A stretch of 64,000 bases of DNA, from contig CAMEJJ010000007.1 of the NCBI GenBank assembly GCA_945919795.1, forward strand, positions 62,001-126,000. The letters are read 5' to 3'. Below the pieces are notes generated by a model that did no database searches, was not told the DNA's origin, and saw only the letters and a list, made by a program, of their open reading frames with translations. This stretch comes from an uncultured Lachnospiraceae bacterium (GTDB taxonomy: Bacteria > Bacillota > Clostridia > Lachnospirales > Lachnospiraceae). Numbering within the stretch: the stretch's first letter is position 1; each line of letters begins with the position of its first letter. The position numbers and the translations under genes are program-made. Shown here piece by piece: positions 55,176 through 62,952 of this stretch.

Positions 55176-56678
55176 CTACAAATTAAGCAATCTCTCCAAC
55201 TCTTCCATCTCTTTTCCAATCTCCATCTCAATTTCACGAATATTAGCCACAATCTCTGATGTAGGTGGATACTCTACCGCAACATATTCAACCTCTTTAT
55301 ACTTATTAATACTGAGGTCATAATCATTGTCTGCAATTTCTTGCTTAGGAACCATAAATGATTTATCTGTCCGCTTTCTATCTCTTTCCCCTTCCAGATT
55401 TTTGAATCTCTCAATAATATCAGGGATATCATTATCAGATACGACGGAACGCTTATCATCAAGACTAAATCCATCTGCAGTCATATCATAAAACCATACA
55501 TTATCGGTTCCACCATGCTCTGTTTTGGTAAATATCAAAATTGCTGTAGATACTCCGGCGTATGGTTTAAACACCCCGGAAGGCATTGAGATAACTGCTT
55601 CCAATCTTTGATTTTCAACAATTTCTTTTCTGATATCCTTGTGCGCCTTTGATGAACCAAACAATACACCATCCGGAACGATACATGCACATCTTCCACC
55701 TATTTTAAGCATACGAATAAACAATGCTAAGAATAGTAATTCTGTCTTTTTTGTGCTGCATACCTTTAACAAATCAGCTGAAACAATATCTGAATCCAGG
55801 CTTCCCTTAAAAGGAGGATTTGCTAATATCAAAGTATACTTATCTTTGTCTGGATTCTGATCCGACAAACTGTCTCTATATTCAATAAAAGGACTTTCTA
55901 CCCTATGATTCATCATATTCATGGCACCAATACGCAACATGGTTCTATCCATATCAAATCCGTGGAACATATGATTCATAAAGTGATCTTTCTTCTGCTT
56001 ATCATAGAAGATTTCTTCTTTTTTGTTTCTCCATAAGTATTCTCCTGCCTCAACAAGAAACCCGGCAGTACCACAGCTTGGATCGCAAATCACATCATCA
56101 GCTTTAGGCTCCATCAGTTCTACCATCATTTTAATGATATGACGTGGTGTCCTAAACTGGCCATTTACACCGGCAGTTGCAAGCTTTGAAAGAAGATATT
56201 CATACACATCTCCTCTGGCATCAGAATCCTTTAGCTTGTCCATCTGTGTATAAAGTTCATCCATTGCGTCTACAACTTTTGAAAGCATAAGCGGTGTAGG
56301 CAGTTTAAAGATTGCATCATCCATATATTTTGAAAATGCACTGTCTTTATTGGCATGTAGATTTTTAATGAACGGAAATACCATTTCCTGCATTACAGAA
56401 TACATTCTGTCCGCAGGATAATCTCGAAACACAGACCATTTAAGCTGTGTACCATCAATTATTCTTTCTCCAAGTTTTACTTCTTTGGCAAAGACACTTT
56501 CATAAGGAAGTCCAAGCATAGCACTTTCCTTTGCATGTATATTATCAGTAACATCCAGATCATGAATAAACATAAGATATGTCATCTGCTCGATGACATC
56601 CAAAGGATTTGTAAGTCCTCCGGTCCAAAATATTTCCCATAAACTATCGATTCGATTCTTTAATTCGCCTGTAATCAT
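55176..56678 (-). CDS. hsdM: type I restriction-modification methyltransferase M subunit
   Basis: 500 residues. N-terminal helical domain (about 1-130), N6-adenine methylase domain with motif I ICDPSCGTAGFLVEAGEY (about 197-214) and motif IV ILANPPFKG (about 284-292), C-terminal helices. Methylates adenine in the site chosen by HsdS. AAGGAGA 8 nt ahead, overlapping the fic stop codon, so fic and hsdM are translated in tandem. Confidence 0.95.
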   Translation of the reverse strand: MITGELKNRIDSLWEIFWTGGLTNPLDVIEQMTYLMFIHDLDVTDNIHAKESAMLGLPYESVFAKEVKLGERIIDGTQLKWSVFRDYPADRMYSVMQEMVFPFIKNLHANKDSAFSKYMDDAIFKLPTPLMLSKVVDAMDELYTQMDKLKDSDARGDVYEYLLSKLATAGVNGQFRTPRHIIKMMVELMEPKADDVICDPSCGTAGFLVEAGEYLWRNKKEEIFYDKQKKDHFMNHMFHGFDMDRTMLRIGAMNMMNHRVESPFIEYRDSLSDQNPDKDKYTLILANPPFKGSLDSDIVSADLLKVCSTKKTELLFLALFIRMLKIGGRCACIVPDGVLFGSSKAHKDIRKEIVENQRLEAVISMPSGVFKPYAGVSTAILIFTKTEHGGTDNVWFYDMTADGFSLDDKRSVVSDNDIPDIIERFKNLEGERDRKRTDKSFMVPKQEIADNDYDLSINKYKEVEYVAVEYPPTSEIVANIREIEMEIGKEMEELERLLNL

Positions 56679-56681
56679 CTT

Positions 56682-57743
56682 TTAATTCTCCTTATCCCAA
56701 TTCCATGTATATTTTGTATAGCGACCGCCACCGATTTTGATTATCTTTCCTTGTTCTTGAAGTTCAATTAGCGCCCTCTGTATTGTAATCTGACTGACAT
56801 CAGGGCATTTCTTCATAATTTCAGCTTTGGTAATTGTGCCAATGGTCTGCTTAATTATTGCACCTATTCGATCAGCCTTTGTGAGCCCTGCCGTTGTCAA
56901 CAATTTTACTCTTGAAGAAAATTCTCTATAAGATGCCACCACAATTCCAAGCATGTAGGTAACAAAGGGGATGTAATCATTTTCTTCTTCATGCCATCCT
57001 GCAGAACTTGCTTGTAATGTCTCGTAATAAGTTTCTTTCGTCGACTCAATCATCTTTTCTATACTGATATACTTTCCAACTATATAACCACTACGATAAA
57101 GCAACAGAAGTGTGAGCAATCGGCTCATTCTTCCATTTCCATCGTTAAAAGGATGAATACACAAAAAATCCATTACAAACATAGGAATCACAATTAACGG
57201 ATCTATTGTTTCATCACGAATCACTTCATCAAATGCATCGCAAAGTTTATCAATTGCGCCCGGTGTTTCCCATGCCGGAACGGGCACAAATCTAACTTTT
57301 CTATTTCCTGCATTATCTATCTCTGCAATAACATTATCCGTTGTTTTAAAATATCCACCAGTTCCCGGTCCCATAAATCGATATAAATCTCTATGCAGTT
57401 GAAGAATAATTCCCGGCTTTATCTGTATATAATCATAATTATCATGAATTGTATTGAGCACATCTCTATACCCTGCAATTTCTTGTTCAGCACGGTTTTT
57501 AGGCGTCGTCTTATCCATCACCAATTTTTTCAACCGTTCATCCGAAGTGAAAATACCCTCAATTCTATTAGAAGCCTCTGTGCTCTGAATTTTTGCAATT
57601 TCCATAAGCTCAGTTAATTCATCCGCATGAGCCTCAATAAACAGATTTTGTTCTCCTTTGAATTCATGAATAGTGGTCAGCATTCCCACTATCTCCGGAG
57701 TAAGCATTTTACTCCATTGATTTGTATAATTAATGTTTCTCAT
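56682..57743 (-). CDS. Fic family AMP-transferase leading the restriction operon
   Basis: 353 residues. Catalytic loop CIHPFNDGNGRMSRLL (HPFxDGNGR at about 197-205) is intact, so it should AMPylate or otherwise modify a target with a nucleotide. Near the N-terminus SNRIEG (about 58-63) fits the class II inhibitory (S/T)xxxE(G/N) helix, meaning self-inhibition. The C-terminal part is a winged helix (AEIMKKCPDVSQITIQRALI). First gene of the operon, 3 nt from hsdM. Why it leads a type I system is unclear; it may regulate or guard it. Confidence 0.92.
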   Translation of the reverse strand: MRNINYTNQWSKMLTPEIVGMLTTIHEFKGEQNLFIEAHADELTELMEIAKIQSTEASNRIEGIFTSDERLKKLVMDKTTPKNRAEQEIAGYRDVLNTIHDNYDYIQIKPGIILQLHRDLYRFMGPGTGGYFKTTDNVIAEIDNAGNRKVRFVPVPAWETPGAIDKLCDAFDEVIRDETIDPLIVIPMFVMDFLCIHPFNDGNGRMSRLLTLLLLYRSGYIVGKYISIEKMIESTKETYYETLQASSAGWHEEENDYIPFVTYMLGIVVASYREFSSRVKLLTTAGLTKADRIGAIIKQTIGTITKAEIMKKCPDVSQITIQRALIELQEQGKIIKIGGGRYTKYTWNWDKEN

Positions 57744-57798
57744 TTAGCAACCTCAAAATTTTGTAAATATATCATTCAGATACTATTTGGTATAATAC

Positions 57799-57827
57799 AG
57801 TATAATATTCAATAATATCATTGTCAA
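57799..57827 (-). promoter_or_regulatory. sigma-A promoter of the fic-hsd operon
   Basis: On the minus strand TTGACA (57822-57827), 17-nt spacer, TATACT (57799-57804), followed 55 nt later by the fic start. Best promoter match in the defence area; no other strong one is seen down to the HNH gene, so a single long transcript is possible. Confidence 0.7.
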
Positions 57828-57837
57828 TTTTCAATTT

Positions 57838-57880
57838 TATCATTTTGTCTCATTTTGATAAAATTAAACACATTTTGATA
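57838..57880. promoter_or_regulatory. triple TATCATTTTG/CATTTTGATA motif upstream of the fic promoter
   Basis: Three copies of one 10-mer in both orientations (57838-57847 reversed, 57851-57860, 57871-57880), the first two as an inverted pair. The same 10-mer, with a GTCTC core, recurs in the perfect inverted repeat at 62713-62745. May be binding sites of one regulator, perhaps the HipB-like protein at 62253. Confidence 0.45.
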
Positions 57881-57944
57881 TAATTGTAAATGAAAGTTTC
57901 AAGGCAGCATTTCAAATAATTTATTTTTATTAAAAATGTGCATA

Positions 57945-60900
57945 CTAAAGGTCAAACAAATCAATTGAATGTGCTCCTTCAATACACCATGCATAAATGC
58001 CAAACTGACTTACTTTCGCCACAATTCCACTCTTATGTTTCTGGCAACACGCCCCAGTTTCTTCAATATAATCGTTCACATCTTTTGGATCCAAATATGA
58101 CATTTCTCCGCATTCGGCACATTTCAAATAAAACCTTCCTCTTCCACTCTTTTTTAATTCCGCCATTCCATGACACATTTTACAATCACAGTGCTCCGTC
58201 ACATAATCAGAAAGCGTATTTTTTCGATCCTTCATAACCATTTTATGAGCAGCTGAAATTAACGGTCTTTGGTTATTTCCGGCAACAATCATATGCAACT
58301 GACTAAACATATCAATAATTTCTATGGCTTTTTCTCCTACATATCGAAAACAGACCGGACAGACCGTAAAGTAATCCTTATTCTTACCTTTTAGCAATCC
58401 TCGTGCAAACGGTATTCCATACCACAACTCTTTATTATCAATCGAAACAAGAGGGAAAACAGCATTATCCGTTCCTTTGGAAATCTTTTTCCATAAATCT
58501 GGTAATTCTGAAAACGTCTTAGCACCACACTTAATTCCAAACGATATAGAATTCTGTTTTTTCAAAATCATATTGACAAACTTTTCATGATTTCCTTTCA
58601 AAACTCCATCCGGAATGCATACAGAGACTTCTTTGGCGTTAGATAAGTCCTTATCAAATAACTGCATCAAATCTTCTTCATCAGAAAATACCATAGGTGT
58701 CAACATGGAAAACTCTTCGCACATTTTTTGTAACTCTCCGGTTGAATAATCAATCACCTTTCCTTTAGACAACATGTATTTTAGCAACTGATACATTGTA
58801 TTCTGTGTTTCACCCATTGTATCTTTCCAAAATCTACTATTGGCAATCATAATGAACTTTGATTTTGCTCTTGTTACGGCAACATTTACTAATCTACTTA
58901 CATTGCGATTGTGGTTGTCCGTTAACAATATTCCAGGTCTTGTAAAGGGATAGTTCTCAACCGTATCAAAAATAATGACATCACATTCTGATCCCTGAAA
59001 CTGATGAACCGTAGCACATTTTATGTTTCTCAGTTTTTCATCACCGGTATCCACAATCATAGCCCTTATCAATCGTGCCTGTGCCGCATACGGTGTAATA
59101 ATACCGACAGTCTCACATTCACAAATTGCTTTGTTCGCCACCATAATCGCAATCGTTGCACTCAAAATATTATATCTGGAATTACTATCGTTACTATCAG
59201 CAACACCATATGTTCCAGCCAAATCAATAAATATCAATGGCTCTCTTTCAAATGGCGCTTTTTTAGTAATTTCCTCAACCTTATCCTTTACATCGGGATG
59301 CGTACGCAATAAATTGTGATATATATATTTACTAGAAAAATTCGCGATATCCGGATGTGTTCTTCTTTGCTCATCAAGCATGGTAAGCCATGGATGATAA
59401 TTTACATCGCCCGAACTTGTCACGACATCTAAATAGCTGAAAATATCCTGTTCAAGAATGCTCTTCTGTTCAGACTGACATATTGGTGCTAACTGATTAA
59501 AATCGCCTACACAAATAAATTTTCTCAGTGCATGTCCTGCTGCTACAGCAATTTGTCCAACATATGCCATGCTTGCTTCGTCAAACATTACGACATCATA
59601 TTTCATATCATTAATATGTGTATCAACCAAAAGCTTTGAAATAGTTGTACCGACAACCATTGCTTTTTTTATATTTTGACTCTCTTCGTCAGCTATCAGT
59701 TTTCGCACTTCACGCATCTCCTGAATAACACTCACAAATTCGCCACTGTCTATTCCACTTTTTTTCTGAATTTGCTCTTTTCTACTTTCAAGTTCCTCAA
59801 TTTTTTGCTTTAGATGCGAAGCATGTTTTAGTGCATAATTATAAGAGGATGCATACTCATCTTTTCTTAAATTTGGATCTCTTACAAAACCGTATCTAAG
59901 GATTTTCCCTTCCTCAAAATACTCTTTCTCATTTTGCTCATAGCATTGCTCTTCAATTCTATTTATAACAACATCCACAGAAATGTTACTATGTGATACA
60001 AGTAAAACCCGCTTTCCGTCTTTTACAAACTTTCTGGTCATTTCTGCCATCACAGTCGATTTTCCCGTTCCAGGTGGTCCCCATATTATGCTAATCTTAT
60101 TATTGAGTGTATAATGAATTGCTTCATTCTGCCCTTTTCGAATAACCGACCTTTTATCTTTGTCCGCTAACTGTGGACCTTTTTCTAATAACTCCATAGC
60201 AATAGGATTATTTGTATATGACAATTCTGATACAGCTTTTCCTAACTGTCTCAACAGTTTCCAAGGCTCTACCATAATAAAACCACTGGAAACCACTTTT
60301 CCAACATCTTCCTTGATAGCTATCATAATCTGAAAGCCATCAGTATAAAATACACTTCCCTCCACAATCTTACCAAATACTTCAACACGAACTGGGGAAT
60401 CTTCAGCAATATAAATTTCTGAATCAATATCAAATATATAAACATATTGATTTTTGATTAATTTTAAGTACTTTCCATTAGTAACCTTATATTTTCTTCC
60501 ACCCTTTTCTCGAATATAGTACATTTCTCGAAATATTGCTTTCACACAACTCTTTATAGAAGTCGGTGCTTTTTTTACGATTTCCTCATCAGATAATTCA
60601 TCCGCGTGTATTAAATCCTTATATTCCTCGATTTCCATCTTTCGAAAAGTAGTTTCTTTTATTCCATTCTCATTAGGCTTTGTTGCAAGTCTGGCAACTG
60701 GTCTTCGACGTACTTTTTTTACATTTGTAATTTCATTCTGATATATCTTCTTTTTTTCAACTGCTTTAACACTCGTTTTTTCAACCTTCCATAAATCATT
60801 AAATCTAGTATAGCTAATTGTATATTCTTTATCTTCTGTAATATTTGTTAAACATAATATTAGCTGTGAATTCGTCAAAGACTGCTTCCTACTCCCAAGA

Positions 60901-61124
60901 TAAATCTCCTTCTGTATTCTGCAACCTTCAGTCAGGTTTTCATAGTATTCACTCTTATTGTTATGCTCTTCAAACTTTTCGCCAAAACGATTAATAAAAC
61001 AAATGGAATCAAGGGCAATACTAAGTGTTTCATTTGTCTTTAATATAACATCAAGTGTTATAAACATTGTACTGTCCATTAATTCCACTTTTGGCATCAA
61101 TACCTTAATATTCATCTCTTGCAT
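57945..61124 (-). CDS. UPF1-like SF1 helicase with degenerate PLD-like and zinc-finger C-terminus
   Basis: About 1059 residues. N-terminal unknown part (1-330), SF1 helicase with Walker A IIWGPPGTGKSTVMAEM (about 347-363), Walker B VVMFDEASMAYV, QFQGSECDVIIFDTV and VNVAVTRAKSKFIMIANS (motifs V/VI). After it comes a PLD-like fold (VSVCIPDGVLKGNHEKF and PLVSIDNKELWYGIPFARG) where the HxK...D catalytic residues appear lost, and a Cys-rich end (CDCKMCHG, LKCAECGEMSY, CCQKH). Helicase plus PLD recalls Mokosh type II anti-phage proteins (COG1112 type). Start ATG 61124 has GAGGGGA 6 nt ahead. Confidence 0.8.
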   Translation of the reverse strand: MQEMNIKVLMPKVELMDSTMFITLDVILKTNETLSIALDSICFINRFGEKFEEHNNKSEYYENLTEGCRIQKEIYLGSRKQSLTNSQLILCLTNITEDKEYTISYTRFNDLWKVEKTSVKAVEKKKIYQNEITNVKKVRRRPVARLATKPNENGIKETTFRKMEIEEYKDLIHADELSDEEIVKKAPTSIKSCVKAIFREMYYIREKGGRKYKVTNGKYLKLIKNQYVYIFDIDSEIYIAEDSPVRVEVFGKIVEGSVFYTDGFQIMIAIKEDVGKVVSSGFIMVEPWKLLRQLGKAVSELSYTNNPIAMELLEKGPQLADKDKRSVIRKGQNEAIHYTLNNKISIIWGPPGTGKSTVMAEMTRKFVKDGKRVLLVSHSNISVDVVINRIEEQCYEQNEKEYFEEGKILRYGFVRDPNLRKDEYASSYNYALKHASHLKQKIEELESRKEQIQKKSGIDSGEFVSVIQEMREVRKLIADEESQNIKKAMVVGTTISKLLVDTHINDMKYDVVMFDEASMAYVGQIAVAAGHALRKFICVGDFNQLAPICQSEQKSILEQDIFSYLDVVTSSGDVNYHPWLTMLDEQRRTHPDIANFSSKYIYHNLLRTHPDVKDKVEEITKKAPFEREPLIFIDLAGTYGVADSNDSNSRYNILSATIAIMVANKAICECETVGIITPYAAQARLIRAMIVDTGDEKLRNIKCATVHQFQGSECDVIIFDTVENYPFTRPGILLTDNHNRNVSRLVNVAVTRAKSKFIMIANSRFWKDTMGETQNTMYQLLKYMLSKGKVIDYSTGELQKMCEEFSMLTPMVFSDEEDLMQLFDKDLSNAKEVSVCIPDGVLKGNHEKFVNMILKKQNSISFGIKCGAKTFSELPDLWKKISKGTDNAVFPLVSIDNKELWYGIPFARGLLKGKNKDYFTVCPVCFRYVGEKAIEIIDMFSQLHMIVAGNNQRPLISAAHKMVMKDRKNTLSDYVTEHCDCKMCHGMAELKKSGRGRFYLKCAECGEMSYLDPKDVNDYIEETGACCQKHKSGIVAKVSQFGIYAWCIEGAHSIDLFDL

Positions 61125-61247
61125 AATAATTCCCCTCAAAACAAATACATATAATTCTTACTATTTTTCTTTTGAATCTTTTATTTCGTTAACAACATAC
61201 CTATACCCATTGTACTCCCATTTCAACCAAAAGTGTTATTGCTATTT

Positions 61248-61727
61248 TTACCATTCTTCATCCTCCATCGCATCATCCACACCGGCAGCATAGTCATCAT
61301 CGCTCCTGTAGCGGTCCCAGTCGTAATCATCATCTTCATAAATGGAATTATAGCCATCATCATACGAATCCGTAGAACTGCTTTTCTTTTTTGATGAACG
61401 ATTAGCGGATGAACCTGACGAATAAGATTTCTTGCCACTTGAAGAAGTCCCGCTGTTCTTTGCACTCGAAGATGTACTGTTGCTCTTTGCGCTTGACAAA
61501 CTACCGGAACTATTGGTGCCGCCGCTGTAAGTGGTACGGCTACCCTTGTACCGATAAGAACTGTCATCATGCAGGTAACAATAACTGCTGCCGTCTTTTG
61601 CATCATTGTCGCATCCGCTCTTGATGCACTTTGGTGTATTAAGGTCTATGATCAGACCGATGAAAAGCATGATCCCGATTGTGCATATGATTGCCATTCC
61701 CGTACTCATTCCATTTGAATTATTCAT
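61248..61727 (-). CDS. small membrane protein with Cys motif and Ser-rich tail
   Basis: 159 residues. One membrane helix (MAIICTIGIMLFIGLIIDL), then CIKSGCDNDAKDGSSYCYLH, a small Cys/His motif possibly holding a metal, then a Ser/Gly-rich linker (about 60-120) and an acidic Tyr/Asp tail. AAAGGAGGG 8 nt before the ATG. The motif is widespread in short Firmicute proteins of unknown function. Probably in one unit with 61758-62018. Confidence 0.7.
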   Translation of the reverse strand: MNNSNGMSTGMAIICTIGIMLFIGLIIDLNTPKCIKSGCDNDAKDGSSYCYLHDDSSYRYKGSRTTYSGGTNSSGSLSSAKSNSTSSSAKNSGTSSSGKKSYSSGSSANRSSKKKSSSTDSYDDGYNSIYEDDDYDWDRYRSDDDYAAGVDDAMEDEEW

Positions 61728-61757
61728 AACCGTGCCCTCCTTTGTTTCATGCCGTTC

Positions 61758-62018
61758 TTATTTGCATACAAGCAGCCAAAATATCATTCCAATCAATAAG
61801 ATGGTTCCCAATAGCTCATTAATCCCATATCCCACAATAAGAGCGAAGATATAAAAGAGCCATACTTTTCCGCCTGTTCCATCGGAACTTCCGCTTGAAT
61901 GGGAATAATAACCTCTTCCCTCATCTGTTCCATCGTATATGCAGTCACTAAAATGTAAGCCGTCGCTTCCGCCGCATTCCGGGCAATGTCCGCCATCTCC
62001 AAATCCATGTTCACTCAT
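61758..62018 (-). CDS. small membrane protein with N-terminal Cys motif
   Basis: 86 residues. HCPECGGSDGLHFSDC near the N-terminus looks like a zinc knuckle; the C-terminus has two membrane helices (VWLFYIFALIVGYGINELLG and TILLIGMIFWLLVC). AAAGGCGGG ahead of ATG 62018. Thirty bases upstream of the Ser-rich protein gene. Family unknown. Confidence 0.65.
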   Translation of the reverse strand: MSEHGFGDGGHCPECGGSDGLHFSDCIYDGTDEGRGYYSHSSGSSDGTGGKVWLFYIFALIVGYGINELLGTILLIGMIFWLLVCK

Positions 62019-62180
62019 ATTGATCCCGCCTTTCTGTTTTTTGATTGATTTATTGTTTATTCGGTGTTTTTCCTGCCACACGGTATTTTTTACCTAATAC
62101 AAAAATATCAGAAATGGTGTACAATAAAAATCTCTCGTGTTTTAAGCGGCACAGCATCGGTCTTTTTTACAAAATTTCAC

Positions 62181-62225
62181 ACAAAAAATAATCGTCTTAG
62201 TCCGCTAAAACTCAAGACGATTATT
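62181..62225 (-). terminator. terminator after the HipB-like regulator gene
   Basis: 12-bp stem (62187-62198 with 62214-62225) followed on the minus strand by TTTTTTGTG, 28 nt past the regulator stop. Confidence 0.75.
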
Positions 62226-62252
62226 TTCATTATAACTTTTATATAGGCAACA

Positions 62253-62570
62253 TCAGCCCTTCTTTGATACTCGCTTTCTCACAGGCAAATCCAAGTCCTG
62301 CAATTTACGCCCAAGCTCATCATCCTTTGCCACCAATAACAAATCCTTATCCATATAATTAAGTGCGTGTAACACAGCTGCATAACATCCAATAGCTACG
62401 GATGATGCCCCTTTCTCTATCGAAACTAAAGTCGCTCTGCTAATTCCGGCTCGCTCTGCCACCAACTCTGCAGGCAGCTTCCTTCGCAATCTTGCATATT
62501 TTATCTGTAATCCCATTTGTTCAAGTATTTTTTCTGTCTCCGGTAATAATACAATTGATTTCTTAGGCAT
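62253..62570 (-). CDS. XRE/HipB-like transcriptional regulator
   Basis: 105 residues, XRE helix-turn-helix (LQIKYARLRRKLPAELVAER then AGISRATLVSIEKG, about 21-55) of the type found in HipB antitoxins, with a C-terminal tail. No hipA kinase lies next to it, so it is an orphan here or acts on nearby genes. AGGAG 8 nt ahead. Confidence 0.82.
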   Translation of the reverse strand: MPKKSIVLLPETEKILEQMGLQIKYARLRRKLPAELVAERAGISRATLVSIEKGASSVAIGCYAAVLHALNYMDKDLLLVAKDDELGRKLQDLDLPVRKRVSKKG

Positions 62571-62659
62571 AACACCATCTCCTTATGTCAATAATATTAA
62601 ACAATATTTTTTAATATGTCAATTTTTATTTACTTTATGGTGTTTCTATTTGATTAAAG

Positions 62660-62693
62660 CAAAAAAGTGGGAAGAACTATTATTATTCTTCCC
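62660..62693 (-). terminator. terminator of the DUF4143 ATPase gene
   Basis: 8-bp stem (62669-62676 with 62686-62693) followed on the minus strand by ACTTTTTTGC. Lies about 260 nt after the ATPase stop. Confidence 0.7.
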
Positions 62694-62712
62694 ATCAAAC
62701 AGCCTCACATTC

Positions 62713-62745
62713 AATTATATCATTTGTCTCCAAAATGATATAATT
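62713..62745. promoter_or_regulatory. perfect 13-bp inverted repeat with GTCTC centre
   Basis: Arms 62713-62725 and 62733-62745, seven-base centre. Shares TATCATTT-GTCTC and CAAAATGATA with the motif block at 57838-57880. Operator-like. The rest of 62571-62952 has one doubtful 26-codon frame (62765-62845, minus, TTG start behind AAGGAG) and nothing else that I can support. Confidence 0.5.
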
Positions 62746-62952
62746 ATTTTTAACTATGATAAAATTAAAATGATTCTTTAACTGTCGGACGTATTCTCTC
62801 AATTTTGCCGCGACAATTACCATATTTCCATGCATTATATGACAATACAAATATCTCCTTATCTTATCAGCTTATGTCTGACCTGTTTCGGACTTGGATA
62901 TACCATCGGATGCCATAAGACTGCTCCTTGGTGTAAATTATCTTATAAATAT

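Noticed and set aside
61223..61606. 127-codon minus-strand frame rich in Arg, Val and Met
   Set aside because: Frame-shifted shadow of the Ser-rich membrane protein gene, which has the strong ribosome site.
62765..62845. 26-codon frame behind AAGGAG
   Set aside because: TTG start, no known homology visible, and surrounded by fragments of other open frames; too weak to list as a gene.
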